Origin: Oxyruncus cristatus
Lineage: Eukaryota; Chordata; Aves; Passeriformes; Cotingidae
Length of the DNA stretch: 64,000 nt
NCBI GenBank assembly: GCA_013399855.1
Contig: VXAY01006782.1
Coordinates: 967,258 to 1,031,257 of the forward strand
Direction of reading: 5' to 3'
In this document: positions 13,890-26,190 of the stretch, piece after piece
Layout of the letters: each line of letters opens with the position of its first letter
How positions within the stretch are numbered: position 1 is the first letter of the stretch
Notes under the pieces: model-generated
The model's database searches: none
Seen by the model: the letters and a program-made list of their open reading frames with translations, nothing else
What the model was told of the DNA's origin: nothing
Program-made: the position numbers and the translations under genes

Positions 13890-14760
13890 TGTTTTCACCC
13901 TTTTGCCCCAAGCTCCGCAGCCTGTCTCTCTTCTCACTCTTTCCCTTCAATCCTCAGTCACATTCCCAAGGAGCAGGCTGCTCCTCTCTGACTGCCAGGA
14001 GCCGCCTCTCCTACATTTTGCCCCTGCTGCCATCCCAAAATCAGCCAGCCAGGGAGATGCACTTCCAGCCTGCTGGAGGTGGCTGGTTGGGTGCAGGAGT
14101 GGGCAGGCAGACTGCCATGTCATCTCAGGGGAGCATTAGGAAAGGAGAACAGCCTTTCCCAGGGGCAGGCTTTTCCCAGGCAAGGATTCATCTGGCCAGA
14201 TCAAGGCAGTTGGCCAGTATTTCCCAAGGCGAAGGCTGCAGTGCCTTGAGCAGCCAGGAAGTTAAGACACTAAAATGTCAGCATCTGCGTCTCCTCCCTG
14301 GTGCACAGCAGCATGGAGGAAAGAAAGACTCTTTTCCTTTGTATGCTGGCCTTGCCAGGGGACGAGAGCTCGGTGGGAGCTGGTGTAAGGTGTGGAAATG
14401 AAGGCTGCAGCACCCAGGGCCCCACAAGTCACCTCTGTCTCAAAGGCTGTGGGATTAGCCCCAATTTGGGTGAAGCAGGGGACTGATGGGGTGAGCCTGG
14501 GCACTCAGGGCTGTCTTTGCTTGAAGAGAGCAAAGCAGCCAGGCTGCCTTTGGTATGAAAGGTGCACATGTTCTCTTCCTGAATACTTCCCCGCACCAGG
14601 AGATGCCATTTGCATCTAAGATTTCAGAAGTGCTCTGGGTCCCCCCGTGTGAACTACCACCCCACTGTTCCCAAGACATCCTGGAAAGGAAAGATTTGGA
14701 GACAAAGGAGTACAGCCCAAGCTGTGGCTGAGCAGAGGGAGTGAGGGAGTGACAAAGTTT
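13890..14760. other. GC-rich island with a long open frame, coding status doubtful
   Basis: The 196-codon frame at 13811-14401 (+) is the longest in the window. Its translation has no domain, signal or similarity I recognise, and overlapping frames are open on the same and opposite strands. The motif TTTCCCAGG recurs at 14156 and 14172, with TTTCCCAAGG at 14220. I regard it as non-coding or possibly regulatory. Confidence 0.4.
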
Positions 14761-15342
14761 AAGCAAAACCAAAAATAAAAGCCTTTCTCAATTTTCAGGC
14801 AACTGCGTTGACATACGAAAGCTTAGCGACAGTTTATTTAAAGCGACTCTGTTACTATTAAATTGCAAAAGACCAAGTCCTTTGGTATTCATGAAGAAGA
14901 ATTCATTAATTCCATAACAGTTAACTTTAAAAATGCAGCAATATGCCGAATGCTGATTATTGAGCTGTGTAAAAAAAGGGCAAAATAAAAAAAATCAGAG
15001 CAGTATTTTATTTGTTATTTTTGTTGCAGGTTGATTGCATTACTTCAGCAGATACAGTGTTAACCACTGTAACCCTAAACTGCTCTCATGAATGGCATTT
15101 GTCTGGGTCCAAAGCCCCCATCTCTTGCTGTAGCTTGCCCACATCATTACAAAAGAGCACACTTGGTTGTCAGGAAAGGTTTTCGAGAGCTAAGAATAGG
15201 AAAAAAAACGAGGTGGGAGTGGGAGCACCTGGCACAAAGTTAAAAGTATGTGTTTGTAATGTATCAGTGGTGGTGCACTGGATTATTCACGCTTCTGCTC
15301 CTCAACTTGAAATTGAGGGTGGTAAAAACAAGATGTTCAAAA

Positions 15343-15363
15343 CCCTGAGATGATTTCTCAGGG
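15343..15363. repeat. 8-bp inverted repeat
   Basis: CCCTGAGA (15343-15350) pairs perfectly with TCTCAGGG (15356-15363) across a 5-base loop. A small second inverted pair (CTCAA/TTGAG) lies about 40 bases upstream. Confidence 0.7.
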
Positions 15364-17978
15364 GGTGCTGTATAAATGCGATAACCATCACCAGTGAGAA
15401 TAAAGCAAACAGCAGGAAAAAAAAGTAAGCAGCCTGGTCTTTGGTGAATTCACTTTGAGTCTTATGTGTCAAGAACCATTGTACTTATCATCTGAAATCC
15501 AACTCCCAGGCCTATCCCAGCTCTCCATCAGCCCTCGGACTGCAGTGAGCAAACTTCTTCTGAAGGATTGTCGGTTTGTAGCCAGCACAGGCAACGCATC
15601 TCTGTCAGGAACAGTAATGCGTGTCGACAAGTGCACATTAATTTTAGATTATTCATCTTGACAAGGCTGTTGATTTGGAGGTTTGCTGCAACTGTTGGTT
15701 TAAACAGGCACAGAAGGAAGCTGGAGGCATGAACAAAACCCAAAAGGGGACTTCTGGGAGGGGAGCTAATATCCTGATGAAAAGTCTTCCTAAATTTGTC
15801 TAAAGCTCAGCTTTGAGCTTGGAAAGCTAAAGTGAAATAAAGATGTATTCCAAGGCCTAGCAGCACAGGAGAGGTAACCATGGCAATTTAACCTATTCAG
15901 TGTGAGATAGGAAGAACCAGGATTGAGTTCTTTCACTCTTTATGCAGAAAATGCTTCTCATGTGATAAAGGATGAAGGAAAGGTTGTCAGCGTATAAATG
16001 AAGGAATTTGAAGAGAATTCATGCAGCAGGAAGCTGTCCTGTGTTCCAGAGCTGCTGGGGAGGTCTCCAATGCAGCCAGTCCTCACACCTAAAGGGCTGA
16101 CAAAAATGCTGCATTACATTTTACCCCCAAAAAAGTTAATGATAAACCCCCCACACTTGAAAGAATAAAGGATGTTGCTTTATATCACCAAGATGAGCTC
16201 TGTGTCGGACTTCTATCACAGAAGCGTATGGAGAGACGCCCACTGTGTGGTTCAGAAGGGCCTTTGTCGCACAGAGAAACGATAGAGTGCCCTGGAGGAG
16301 TTTTCTTTAGCATGTGCAAAGCATCTGCATCTTCTCTCTGCAGTTCAAAACATGTGTAGCTGTCTTGCTGCCCTCTGGACTCCATGTGCTCCTGTGCACC
16401 CAGAGCCATGAAGCCCTTCAGTAACTTCTTGTTGTGTCAAGTGATGCAAATGCATTCGTAAGACTTTGGAAACAACTGCATGGATCATCCATTTTCATGG
16501 ATCACATGCCCTTTAAATAAGAAAAAGATTTAACAAGCAGCTGATAAAATTATTGAGTTCCTGTTCCCACTCCTTAATATTTATCTCTCTGTGACCCTAA
16601 ATCCAATAAAACTGAGTAAACTCCAGTCATTGTATTCAAGGAACATGTAACATGTCACAGACCAAAACTATCTGCCATCCTCATGAGCAGGAGGAGAATC
16701 TACAGAAATAAAGATGAAGAGTAGTGAAAGATACTATGTATGCAAATTCCATTGGTCATTATTTAAAATATGCAGGCAAATACCTAAAATACAGACGGGG
16801 TGATAGGATGAGTGTGCCTTGTTCTTACAGTGAGGAATTCCACAGTTGTGGGACAGGAAGCTGATTCTATACCTCCTACCATGAAGCGTCACTGCTTGCT
16901 TTTCTCTGAAGACTACATTTTTAATGCACATAACACAGCTACAGGCAACACTTCTTTAGCATTATCTTTTGATAATCACAGCTTAATGGTCTTCAAATTC
17001 ACATTGTCAGACAATAGTTCTTGTCATGCATAAACTTTTCAATTATTAAAACAGAATTCTGGTAAGAAACAGTCTTTGAGATTTCCATACCAGGAGTGCA
17101 AAGAGCTAAAACTGCCATCCTGTTTGAAACTTGAGCAGTAAGCAGACTCCATTCCAGAGGTCCTTCTCCTTCAGTAATGATTTAGCCCATAGACTTAGTA
17201 TTTGCAGTAATGATTATTTTGGCGAATACAGGCCTGAGCATTCCAGATATGCAAGACTCCAGACCCTTGCTTCATTCATCCTTGCAAAAATGCCACCTTC
17301 TTGTACCTAGGGCAGGGAGAGATGTCGAGGTGCTGTATGGGCTTTGCTGCTGAGATTAGTAAAAGTCAGTGCTGTGAAGTCTAGCAGAAATGACAGCCGG
17401 GTCTCAGGAGACTTGGTGAGTACCAAAACTTGTTAGTGTTGTTAGCTAAGGATTACAGGGTGTTTTTCCAGAAACAGTGTTGCTGCCTGTTGAGCGTACT
17501 TCTCATCTGGAACACCCGTACTGTTTCGGCTGTGCTCTTTTCTGCAGTAGGAGCAGCACCAGACAGTGACATGGAAAAGAGGCAATTTCGGAGGTGAAAC
17601 AGTTAATCAATAGTCATCTCCCTCTGGCTGTGGAACTAATATTGGAAGTAGAACGTAAAGAGCAACACAGAGAACAGGGTGGGTGCAGCTTTCCCAGGAG
17701 AGGATGATCAGCCCAAGTGAGTAATTGACTAAATAGCATGAAATCTGGCAATACTCAGTCATCTGAATTCAGGTGAAAAATGTGGGCTGAGCTACTGAAA
17801 CTGCTGCTGCTTCTAGCAGAAGTGCTAAGCTGGGAAGCCATAACACCCTTTCCCTCATGCCAGTCTTACCAGCCTCTTGCAGCTGGATGGGTCCAAGGCA
17901 AGGGGCCTGAATTTAGCCTGACTTCTTAACCTAAGGAAATTGTTTATGGCAGCATGAGGTTTGGGGTGGGTGGGGATT

Positions 17979-18047
17979 GTTTGGGGTTTTTTTGCGTGGG
18001 CTTTTTTTTGTTTGTTTTTTTTTTTTTTGGGGGGGGGGGGGGAGGGG
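17979..18047. repeat. Poly-T/poly-G junction (T14 then G14)
   Basis: GT-rich sequence leads into 14 T (18015-18028), then directly 14 G (18029-18042), an A and four more G. On the minus strand this reads C-run then A-run. Such homopolymer junctions are length-unstable and prone to sequencing error. Confidence 0.9.
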
Positions 18048-19059
18048 CCTGACCACATTTGCCTTTATTTTCCTTTCAGGGGCAGAACTTTGTACCCTAC
18101 TGTTGCTTCCCTTTCCTCCCCTTCCCTGTATTCCCCAGAATGCATCCTGCACACAGGGCTATAGGCAAGGGAGAACCAAGACCATACTATGACCTCCAGT
18201 TTATTCTTTACTTGGAAAGCAGCTTGGAAGGCTCAGGCTATTTTCCCTCAGTCTGCAGCAGACTGTGTAGAGGTTTATGTGGTGTGTTTGATTACATGAA
18301 GAAAAACTTGTTTTGAGTCCCAATCAATTACAGTTAACTCATATCAAAAGATTATGGCTTCTGAGTGCAGTGGCATTACAGAGTAGAAGGGTGAGGCTTG
18401 TGGGCCCTTCCTTCACTCCTGAGGGAAGCTAAAAGGAAGAAAAAGTAAAGTAGAGCTGCAAGTAGAAGAGGATTTTACAGGGTGGCCCCTGAAATCAGGT
18501 AAACACTGAGTAAAATCCGAGTAAGAAACTCTTCACACATCCCCATTCAGTGCTCTCAAATGACTTACTAACTCTTTTACATACCGATGCTTACTGGATT
18601 TTTCTTTTTCCTTTAGCTGTAACTGTTTCACTAAGATTAAATAATAAACTCCAGGATTTTCTAATATTTGAGTGTGTTGTAATTTTAGTGGTCAACCTTA
18701 ATCTTTTTTCCCTATCACAGCTTTCCCTCTCATCAGCTTAGTATTTAAACTGGATTCATTTTTAATGCGTTAATATGCAAACACATTTATGTCAAAATTG
18801 ATTCAATATTTAAACTTGTTCGGTTTCAAATACATTTTATGCTTCAGCTGTTTCAACTTTTAGATTATTTCTAACGTGGAATTGATTCCAAAATTAAGCA
18901 GGTTTAAATGTTCAGTCAATTTATTTTAAACTATCCATGTGTTTTAGAGACCCATATTGAGAAATGCTAATTTTTTTTTTACCGGTGCTTTTGCAGTTCA
19001 GAGTGTCAGCAGTTTAAAAGTGAGTCCCTGGACACATAAAACTGCTTCCTTAAGTTTAA

Positions 19060-19081
19060 CCAAGTCAAATGTATGACTTGG
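19060..19081. repeat. 8-bp perfect hairpin
   Basis: CCAAGTCA (19060-19067) and TGACTTGG (19074-19081) are perfect inverted repeats with a 6-base loop. They lie just right of an AT-rich repeat-free block. Confidence 0.75.
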
Positions 19082-20922
19082 AAAATGGCAAATGGTTAAC
19101 CTGTGCTGACTGGTATATAGAGCAGCCAACCTCAGAAACATATTTTTGTCTGTCTTCAAAAATGTGTGTTGAAAATTATGGTGAATTTCTATCTATCTGC
19201 CTATCTGTATATTTAAATACATAAAATAATGCTCTTCCAAAATATGCAGTTTCCAAACATAACTGTGAATCTAGCCTGTGTTTGTGGAACAGCTTATACA
19301 GACAGAAATGGTACATGGCAGTGTGTTAGCTAAAAGGAAGGGGGTCTGCCATCACCACTGATGTCCACTAAGAGGACCCCAGCAATCTCAGTCAATTCTC
19401 TCCTCTGCGTGAAAACCTGCATACTCTGAAACCTGAAAAAGGGTAGTGGGTATTTCAGGCAGCAGCATCTTTGCTCTGCATTGTATGTAGCACACTGTTA
19501 CTCCACTGTGTGAAACAGACAAATATTATTTTGAGTGGAAACTGAAAGCAGGTTTCTATACTCTCAGGTGAGTAACCTGACTGCAGAGCTATGAAGTCCT
19601 CATTTCTCTTTTATACTCACGGACACTTAATTATTTATGCAAAGTGGCATAAAAAAACATGAGATATTAAAGGCAATGTATAACCATATTTCTTACGACC
19701 CTCTAGCTTTGGAAGTCCAATCTGAAATCCCTCTTCTTTCCCTGTTTCAAAGCAGAGATTTGAAGCCTGTTTTCCTTCTTCGAGTACATGTAGAATGCTC
19801 CAAAGTGTATTATCCGAGCTTTAATTGATCACCTTTTTTTTTTTTTCCAAAAAGCTTACAAGGCACTGAAATCTCTCTTCAGTGAAAGTGAAAAAAAATC
19901 AGAGGAGGAAGAAGGAAATGGGATATTTTGATTAACTTTTGCCCATTTCAGTGAGAAGGAGCAGAAAAATAAATGTGGCTTGAAGTGGTTCTCTTTCTAC
20001 TTTTTCAAATATTGTTGAGAAAAACTCTCTCAGAAAGACCTAATGTTTTGTAGTTGTTTTTTTATAACATAGTAGAAGAAAAAAATCTCCAGTTTTCCAA
20101 CTGGCGTGACTTTCTTTGTAATCTTAGAGAAAAAATACTGAATGTTTGCAAAGAGCTTTGCAATTTGATGCACAAGTGATATGTTTTTATGGTAGATGGG
20201 GAAAGATTTTGTTGTCTGTTTTTTATAAATGGCCAGAAGTGCTCTGCATCTATTGTTATTGATCTGGTATTTTTAATGAGTCTTAGAAGAAAAAAGGTTA
20301 TTGTCAAACAACTGCTTGCAACATTGTTGATGCTTTGTAGTAAGACCTCTCCTTGCAGCAGTTACTTCTTGTCCTTCAGAGAGTGCTAATTTTGCACATG
20401 CTGCTATTACATTGCAATCCAAGGAAAACAAAAGCTCAGGTAAATTACTTCTTAGGTTGGTTATAATGTGTGAAAGTAGGAATTGGTTAGTTTTGGCTAT
20501 TTTTTCAAGACTTCTATAATTTAAAAATTGTTTTGTTCTTCAAAATGAAATGTTGTATAACATCATTAAATGATGTAGATGAGCTCTTTTTTTGTTATTG
20601 TTTTCTTCAAATTAAAATTTCTAAGTTGTAAACATGTAAGTGTTGTCTAGAACACACATATTAGCTGCTTTCATTTCAGAAACATTTAGTACACACAGAA
20701 GTATTAACACGACAATTGCTTCACTTTAAGAACTGACAGGTTATATATACCTTCCAACATCATCTGTAAAAACAAGTAGGTTTGCATAACTTTCTAGATT
20801 TGCATAAACTCAGGTTTACAATATCAGACACATTTTATTTGAAGTTGTACTTTATAAAAACCATAGGTAGCAGAAGATGATTGCATGGGGTTATCAAGAA
20901 TTTAGGGGGTTTCAGAAGATAC

Positions 20923-20975
20923 TACACACAGACATATGCACATACACACACATATGTCATATATGCATATTTATT
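20923..20975. repeat. Degenerate (CA)n/(TA)n microsatellite
   Basis: Interrupted alternating purine-pyrimidine sequence: ACACACAGACATATGCACAT, then CACACACATATGTCATATAT. A short imperfect array. Confidence 0.8.
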
Positions 20976-22621
20976 TCTATCAGTTCGTAAATTATGGTAC
21001 TGCGGATTGTTTTTTTCCTATGAGAAGCAGCAGCTCTAAGCCAATGAAAATATTCCGTTTCTCAGCAGTAACAGAATCAGGGAGCAAGTGAGAAATGCAG
21101 CCAGTCAACATCTGAGCAGATGATGAAAGCAACCTGAGGTTGCATCTATCCTAGTTAATAAAGCATGCCCAGGACTGCTGTCTGCACTGAGGCCAATAGG
21201 CATGAAAAATTCCATGAGACTGCGGCCTACTCTAACACTCTTGAAAGACAGACAACCTCTATCCACTGCCAGGTACCATTATTTAATTCACTAAAGATTG
21301 AGATATCCTAACAGTTCACATTCAAAGCTAACTTTCTCAGGGTGTACTCAAAACTCCAATGGTAGCACATGCTACTTGTTCCCAGAAGCAATATTTAAGG
21401 CTGTTGGATTAAGTAGCTTCTGTTCCCATGCAGCTCCCTTCCCAGTGGACGCAGCAGTGAAGGCCCTGTATGTAGCTGGGCTGTGCCTGAAGTTCCTGCA
21501 GTGCACCATCTTGCACCCCAGCTTGGTTCATCATCACACAGGAGCAGCTCAGATCATCCAGGGTGCAGTCATTGCCTTATTTTTGAGTTTCAGTTCCCTG
21601 TGTTGGAGGCTGATGGGGAGCTGGCTCTACAGTGTCAACGGCACACCTCATAGGTTAAGCCAGTAAAACAAGAAGAGTATAGTACAGGAGTGAGTCGACA
21701 GACTGGACTTCTAAAGACAGGGCCTCCATCCCTCTGGAAGAACAGGCAGCCATTAGAAGCTCTGCCTGCAACCTGGTGAGGAGGAGTAGCCTTAGTGTCA
21801 TGCCCAAAGCCTGCTTTGAGGGAGAGAAGGATAGTGGGAAAACATAACTTAGATGCGATCTGAAGGGAGATGGGGAAAATTATCTGGGTGTCAGCACTGG
21901 GATAAATCAGGCAATGGAAATAGCCTCTGTGCCTCCTGGGACACAGATTGGCATGAAGGGAAAAACAACTGAATTCTGTGTTGGTTTCAATGGTTTTATT
22001 GGTTTAGAGGCTCACTGGTGTTAACACGACCTTGTCATTGCAGAACATTAGACAATTAAATACATTCACGATTTTGACAGAAAAATCTCAGTCTGCTTAA
22101 TACCATGGTAAACAGCTAGCTTAAAGATCTATCATATTTTATTAAAAATGAAGAATAAGAAAAGAAGAAGATTAATGCCTCTGACATATAAACAGTGAAG
22201 TAACTTCTTTTTAGCAACATGCCATATTTCCTTAGACTTTAGTTGTAAAGAGACCTTTTGGCAACCATTTGGCTGATATTAGAGATTATAGTAATTGTTC
22301 TTGTTAAAGAAAAGATAAAATGTCATCTGGTCTGGGTTGCAGCTGGTTTGTCACATCTTGGTTCCCTGAAGGACAAAATGTGCACTAAATAAGGAGCAAA
22401 GAGCCCCAAGAACAAAAAAATTAGGCTTTGGACTCTGAGACTGGCTCTTACTTGCCACAGGACTTCTGGAGAACAGCAGACAACATGTACACTCTTCTTA
22501 TGCCTTTCAAGAGCCATTGTCTTTGGCCTGGCATTGGGCTGACTTGCTGGTAGCTCCCTTTTCAATGGCACGCTCAGTGTAGCAACAAAAGCTGCCATCT
22601 TATCCAAGTACAGCAGATGCA

Positions 22622-22700
22622 CACAAAAAAGACACACACATCAAAAAGCAAACAAATGTGTATATATGAACATCCAAATCACACACACAGGGAAAAAAGT
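22622..22700. repeat. CA/A-rich low-complexity sequence
   Basis: Interrupted CACACA runs alternate with A-rich stretches and TGTATATATG. There is no clean unit. Confidence 0.65.
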
Positions 22701-24918
22701 AAATAATGTGAAAAAGAACAAATAGCATGGGGAAAAAATCAAATAGGGATGCAGACGGAAAATGACATTAAAAAAACAGTAAGAGAAGTAGGCATTCATT
22801 ACACAATAGATCTTGGCCAGAAGTAGTCCCGAGGCAAAACAGATGTTGATGTCCTCTAGATCCCCTTGATACTTTTTTGCTTCAATCTCATCATTTTCCA
22901 GGATCAGCGAAAGTAAAGTCCTACAGTGTTAGGGTGCATCATGTGATCAGAGGAGGTGTCCCCACACAAACTACTATCTGCTTACTTGTATTATACTAAT
23001 TATACTTCCTTCCAATTAGCTTTCCAAATACAGCTCTCCCAAAGGAAATCACAGGTGGGGTGGCATGTCCACTCTTTATTTTGCTAGCTTATTTCCCAGC
23101 AGATTGGTTTTATACCATTGATTTTTAGGTTTTTTTTTGTCCCTGTTGCTCAGACTTCAGCAGAGTTGCTGGTCTTACCAACTGGACACCTTGTGTTGTC
23201 CACGATTTTTGCTGACTCTTATGGTAAATTTTGTGCAACAGGCTGAACTGAATTCATGTCACCCTAGGAAAAAACAGAAAGTGTAGTTTCTTGCTCACAG
23301 CTGCTCTATTACTGTATAAAACACCATAAAGTAAAAACAAACAGCCCTACCAGATCTGAATATTCAGAAGTTGCAATCCAGCATCCACACAGTCATAATA
23401 GGCCTATAGAGGTTTAGAAGGAGCAGCCAGTGATACAAGAATCTGTTCTAAACTGTAGCTTGAAGTATGAATTATCAAGTAAATAAAACTAATACTTGTA
23501 TACTTCCAGTACTCAAAGGCTGAAAGCTCTGAATCGATCTGCTCTCTTTATGGGTTATCTGCATTAATGCCATATCCAAAAGACAGATCAGCTGCAAGAC
23601 TATGTCCGTATTTCTCAAATAAAGCTACCATGACCCAGAAGATCTCAAAGAATTAGATTGAGATGAGCATGGGAAAGCTGGCTGTCCTAATTTGCAATAT
23701 ATATTTATGAAATGCACAATGCATTAGGTGATACGGGCTACTATTTCATTAACTACACATTTTGAAAAGAGATTTTTCTTTGTCTTTTAAATAGCTCTTG
23801 TAAGAATAGAGAATATCATTACATCAAAGGAAATATTCATATAACCCAAAAGATCTGACATAAGCCCTCAAATGCCAGGCAACCCATAGATGATATTAGA
23901 ATTCTATGTCTACCTCTAACCGCAATGCAAATCAGTAAGAAGTTCCAACAAAATGTCATCTTTTGTACTATAATTCTGTTACAAAAGGGCCTGAAAGCAG
24001 ACAAGGTGAGCATGCCCAGTCGATCAGTTTTCACAATGGTAATATTGTCATTGAAATATTTTGCAAATGCCGTGATTTGTTACCTCATAAGGCACGGTTT
24101 GATACCTCTTGGAGACCTAACTGTGCTCTAAGAAAACTTGTGATTCATCTTCTCCCTGAAGATCTCCTTGTGACGTTCTGCCTTGGGGAACCCTCCTCAC
24201 CTCCTCGACATTATCAAACACCCCTGGCACTCTTACATCTGCTGATGGGGTCACTTTTGTACTTCTCCCATTGCAAGGGTATGGGGCTGGCACTGAGCTT
24301 AGGGTGCAGTCATTTCTTCTCAGCCTCTGTCTGTCTGTTAGGAGTCAAGACTGTATTTATGCTAGCAATTTGCTTTGGAGCAGAAGTGCAGCATTGAAGC
24401 AAAAGTGCAAATTATTACCATGCACCACATAATGGTTGAAAAATCCACACAGTTCATAAAAAGACAGAGCAAGGACAAGAAATACAAGGGTCTCATTCAT
24501 ATATAGTGGACAAGTAGAACAGACCATACAGTACTTTGTGAATTGTTCTTTATTTCTTTATATTTATTTAGATGACCTTTAAATTCTATAACAGAAAAAA
24601 ATAATCTTGAATTCAGTTTTTTGCTACTCTTCCAAAATGGAAGAGCACATACTACTTGTAATAGAAATTCTAATAAGCTAAATATAAGTTATCAGAATTT
24701 TTTCTAACCATCAGATTTTATGGTTTGAGAGTTAAGTAATGAAGAAGGATCAATACAGACAAAGAAATCAATATGCCTTGCACGCACTCCTTCCCAAGTT
24801 CAGAACAAACCCATAGAACTGTCTGTAATTTCTCCACTGTAGCCATATATTTTGAAATCTGTGGAAAATCAGCCATGCAAAAAATTTTCTGGAAACAAAC
24901 ATGAACCTAAAGTCCTTT

Positions 24919-24960
24919 CCCCCCCCCCCCCCCAAAGAAAAAAAGAAACCAAAAAACACC
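24919..24960. repeat. Poly-C/A-rich junction (C15 then A-rich)
   Basis: Fifteen C (24919-24933) are followed by AAAGAAAAAAAGAAACCAAA and more A-rich sequence with CACCC. The arrangement mirrors the minus strand of the junction at 17979-18047. Confidence 0.88.
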
Positions 24961-25839
24961 CAATAATTTTCCTCTCTCACTTCAGTCAGAAAAAAAGAGA
25001 TTTGCATATGCTGTTCAGCCAAGATGATTCAGGGGCCAGTGATGAAAATTACCACAGACACAAAAAGACTTCCATTTGAAAAGATAGTGAAAATCTTGAA
25101 GGTCCTTAGCCTGGAGATTAAATAACTAACATGGAGCATGATAGAGGTATACTGAGTAATGAATAACGTAGAGGAGGCAACTTGGGAACTCCTTATTACC
25201 TTTTCTTTATAACTCATAACTAATTGCTAAGATGGGATATATTTTTACCCAAAAGCACAGTTAAATATGGAATTCATTGCCACTAGCTATCATTGAGGCC
25301 AGTTGTCTAGTAAAAACTTAAAAGGTTAGAATTGTATGTATACATTGAAAATGTCTATTGTTACCCTGGGTCAGCTTAAAAATACAATATATCATAAAGC
25401 TATATTCTTCCAAGAGGAAGATAAACACTAACATGTTTTTGACATCCAGTTTGTTCCACTAGTGTGTTATATAGTTTTTGCATGAAATCTCCATTGCCAG
25501 CCACTGGCAGAGGCGAGAACCTGAAAGAGGGTTGTCAGTGCTCTGCACTGGCTTAGCAGCATTTGTACACCTCTATAATGGAAATAAAGCAGGGCTGCAG
25601 GGTCAAGAGGCCACTCCTGCCAGAACACAAGATCAGTTACGCCTCCAGTTTGGCCTCGGTTCAAAGATGGTTGAGAATGGAGGTGCAAGAGTACCCCCAT
25701 TCCGCCAATGCCTGATAAGCCTTGTCCTTGCAAGGTCTGTCAAATCTGACACAATCCTTCCTTGCAGGCAGGGAGAACTGCTGCATTGGGCCTCCACCCT
25801 GGGCACAGACAGGGGGGCTGTATTTTTCTTTCCAACATA

Positions 25840-26190
25840 CTTTTATGTGTTTGATGACTGTTACAATGTTGTCCCTGTAATACTGTCTTTTTCAGCTAAT
25901 TAACTGCAGACTTTGCTCTTAAGTCATGTTTTCCAGACCTCTAATTTGCCTCAGTGCTTGCCTCTGCCCTCTGTCCAGCTGGGCCAGTCACTGTTTGAGG
26001 TATGGTGCCCAAAACTGGATGCAAACCCCCATGAACCCCTCTTCTCAGTGCCTAGTGCAGTGAGAAGGGCTGTTTCAGATGCCTCGCCTTTTTCCTGTTC
26101 GTACATCCCACTATGGCATTTCCTTTTCTTGTACCTCCAGGACATTTTTGAATCTTGTTTGGTGTGTTACCCCATACAACCTCTGAGCTT
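25840..26190 (-). mobile_element. Ancient CR1/L3-like LINE relic, antisense
   Basis: The order of weakly conserved blocks follows the antisense 3' part of ancient amniote CR1/L3 elements: AGTCATGTTTTCCAGACCTC (about 25922), GGTATGGTGCCCAAAACTGG (about 25999) and a TACATCCCACTATGGCATTTCCTTTTC-like block (about 26102). Identity looks far lower than in the young CR1 copies. The boundaries are approximate. Confidence 0.62.

Larger units (their letters stand above)
9683..25839. other. Non-coding stretch of 16 kb, no gene recognised
   Basis: It is mostly AT-rich with two GC-richer islands (about 10840-11170 and 13890-14760) whose open frames have no recognisable similarity. Repeat-free AT-rich blocks at 14800-15010 and 18540-18960 resemble conserved non-coding sequence. 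Simple repeats lie at 17979-18047, 20923-20975, 22622-22700 and 24919-24960. I found no exon, RNA gene or transposon. Confidence 0.55.

Noticed and set aside
17855..18164. Proline/lysine-rich and phenylalanine/glycine-rich frames
   Set aside because: They are created by the T14-G14 homopolymer junction.
25478..25903. 141-codon plus-strand frame
   Set aside because: No similarity recognised; its end runs into an ancient CR1 relic.
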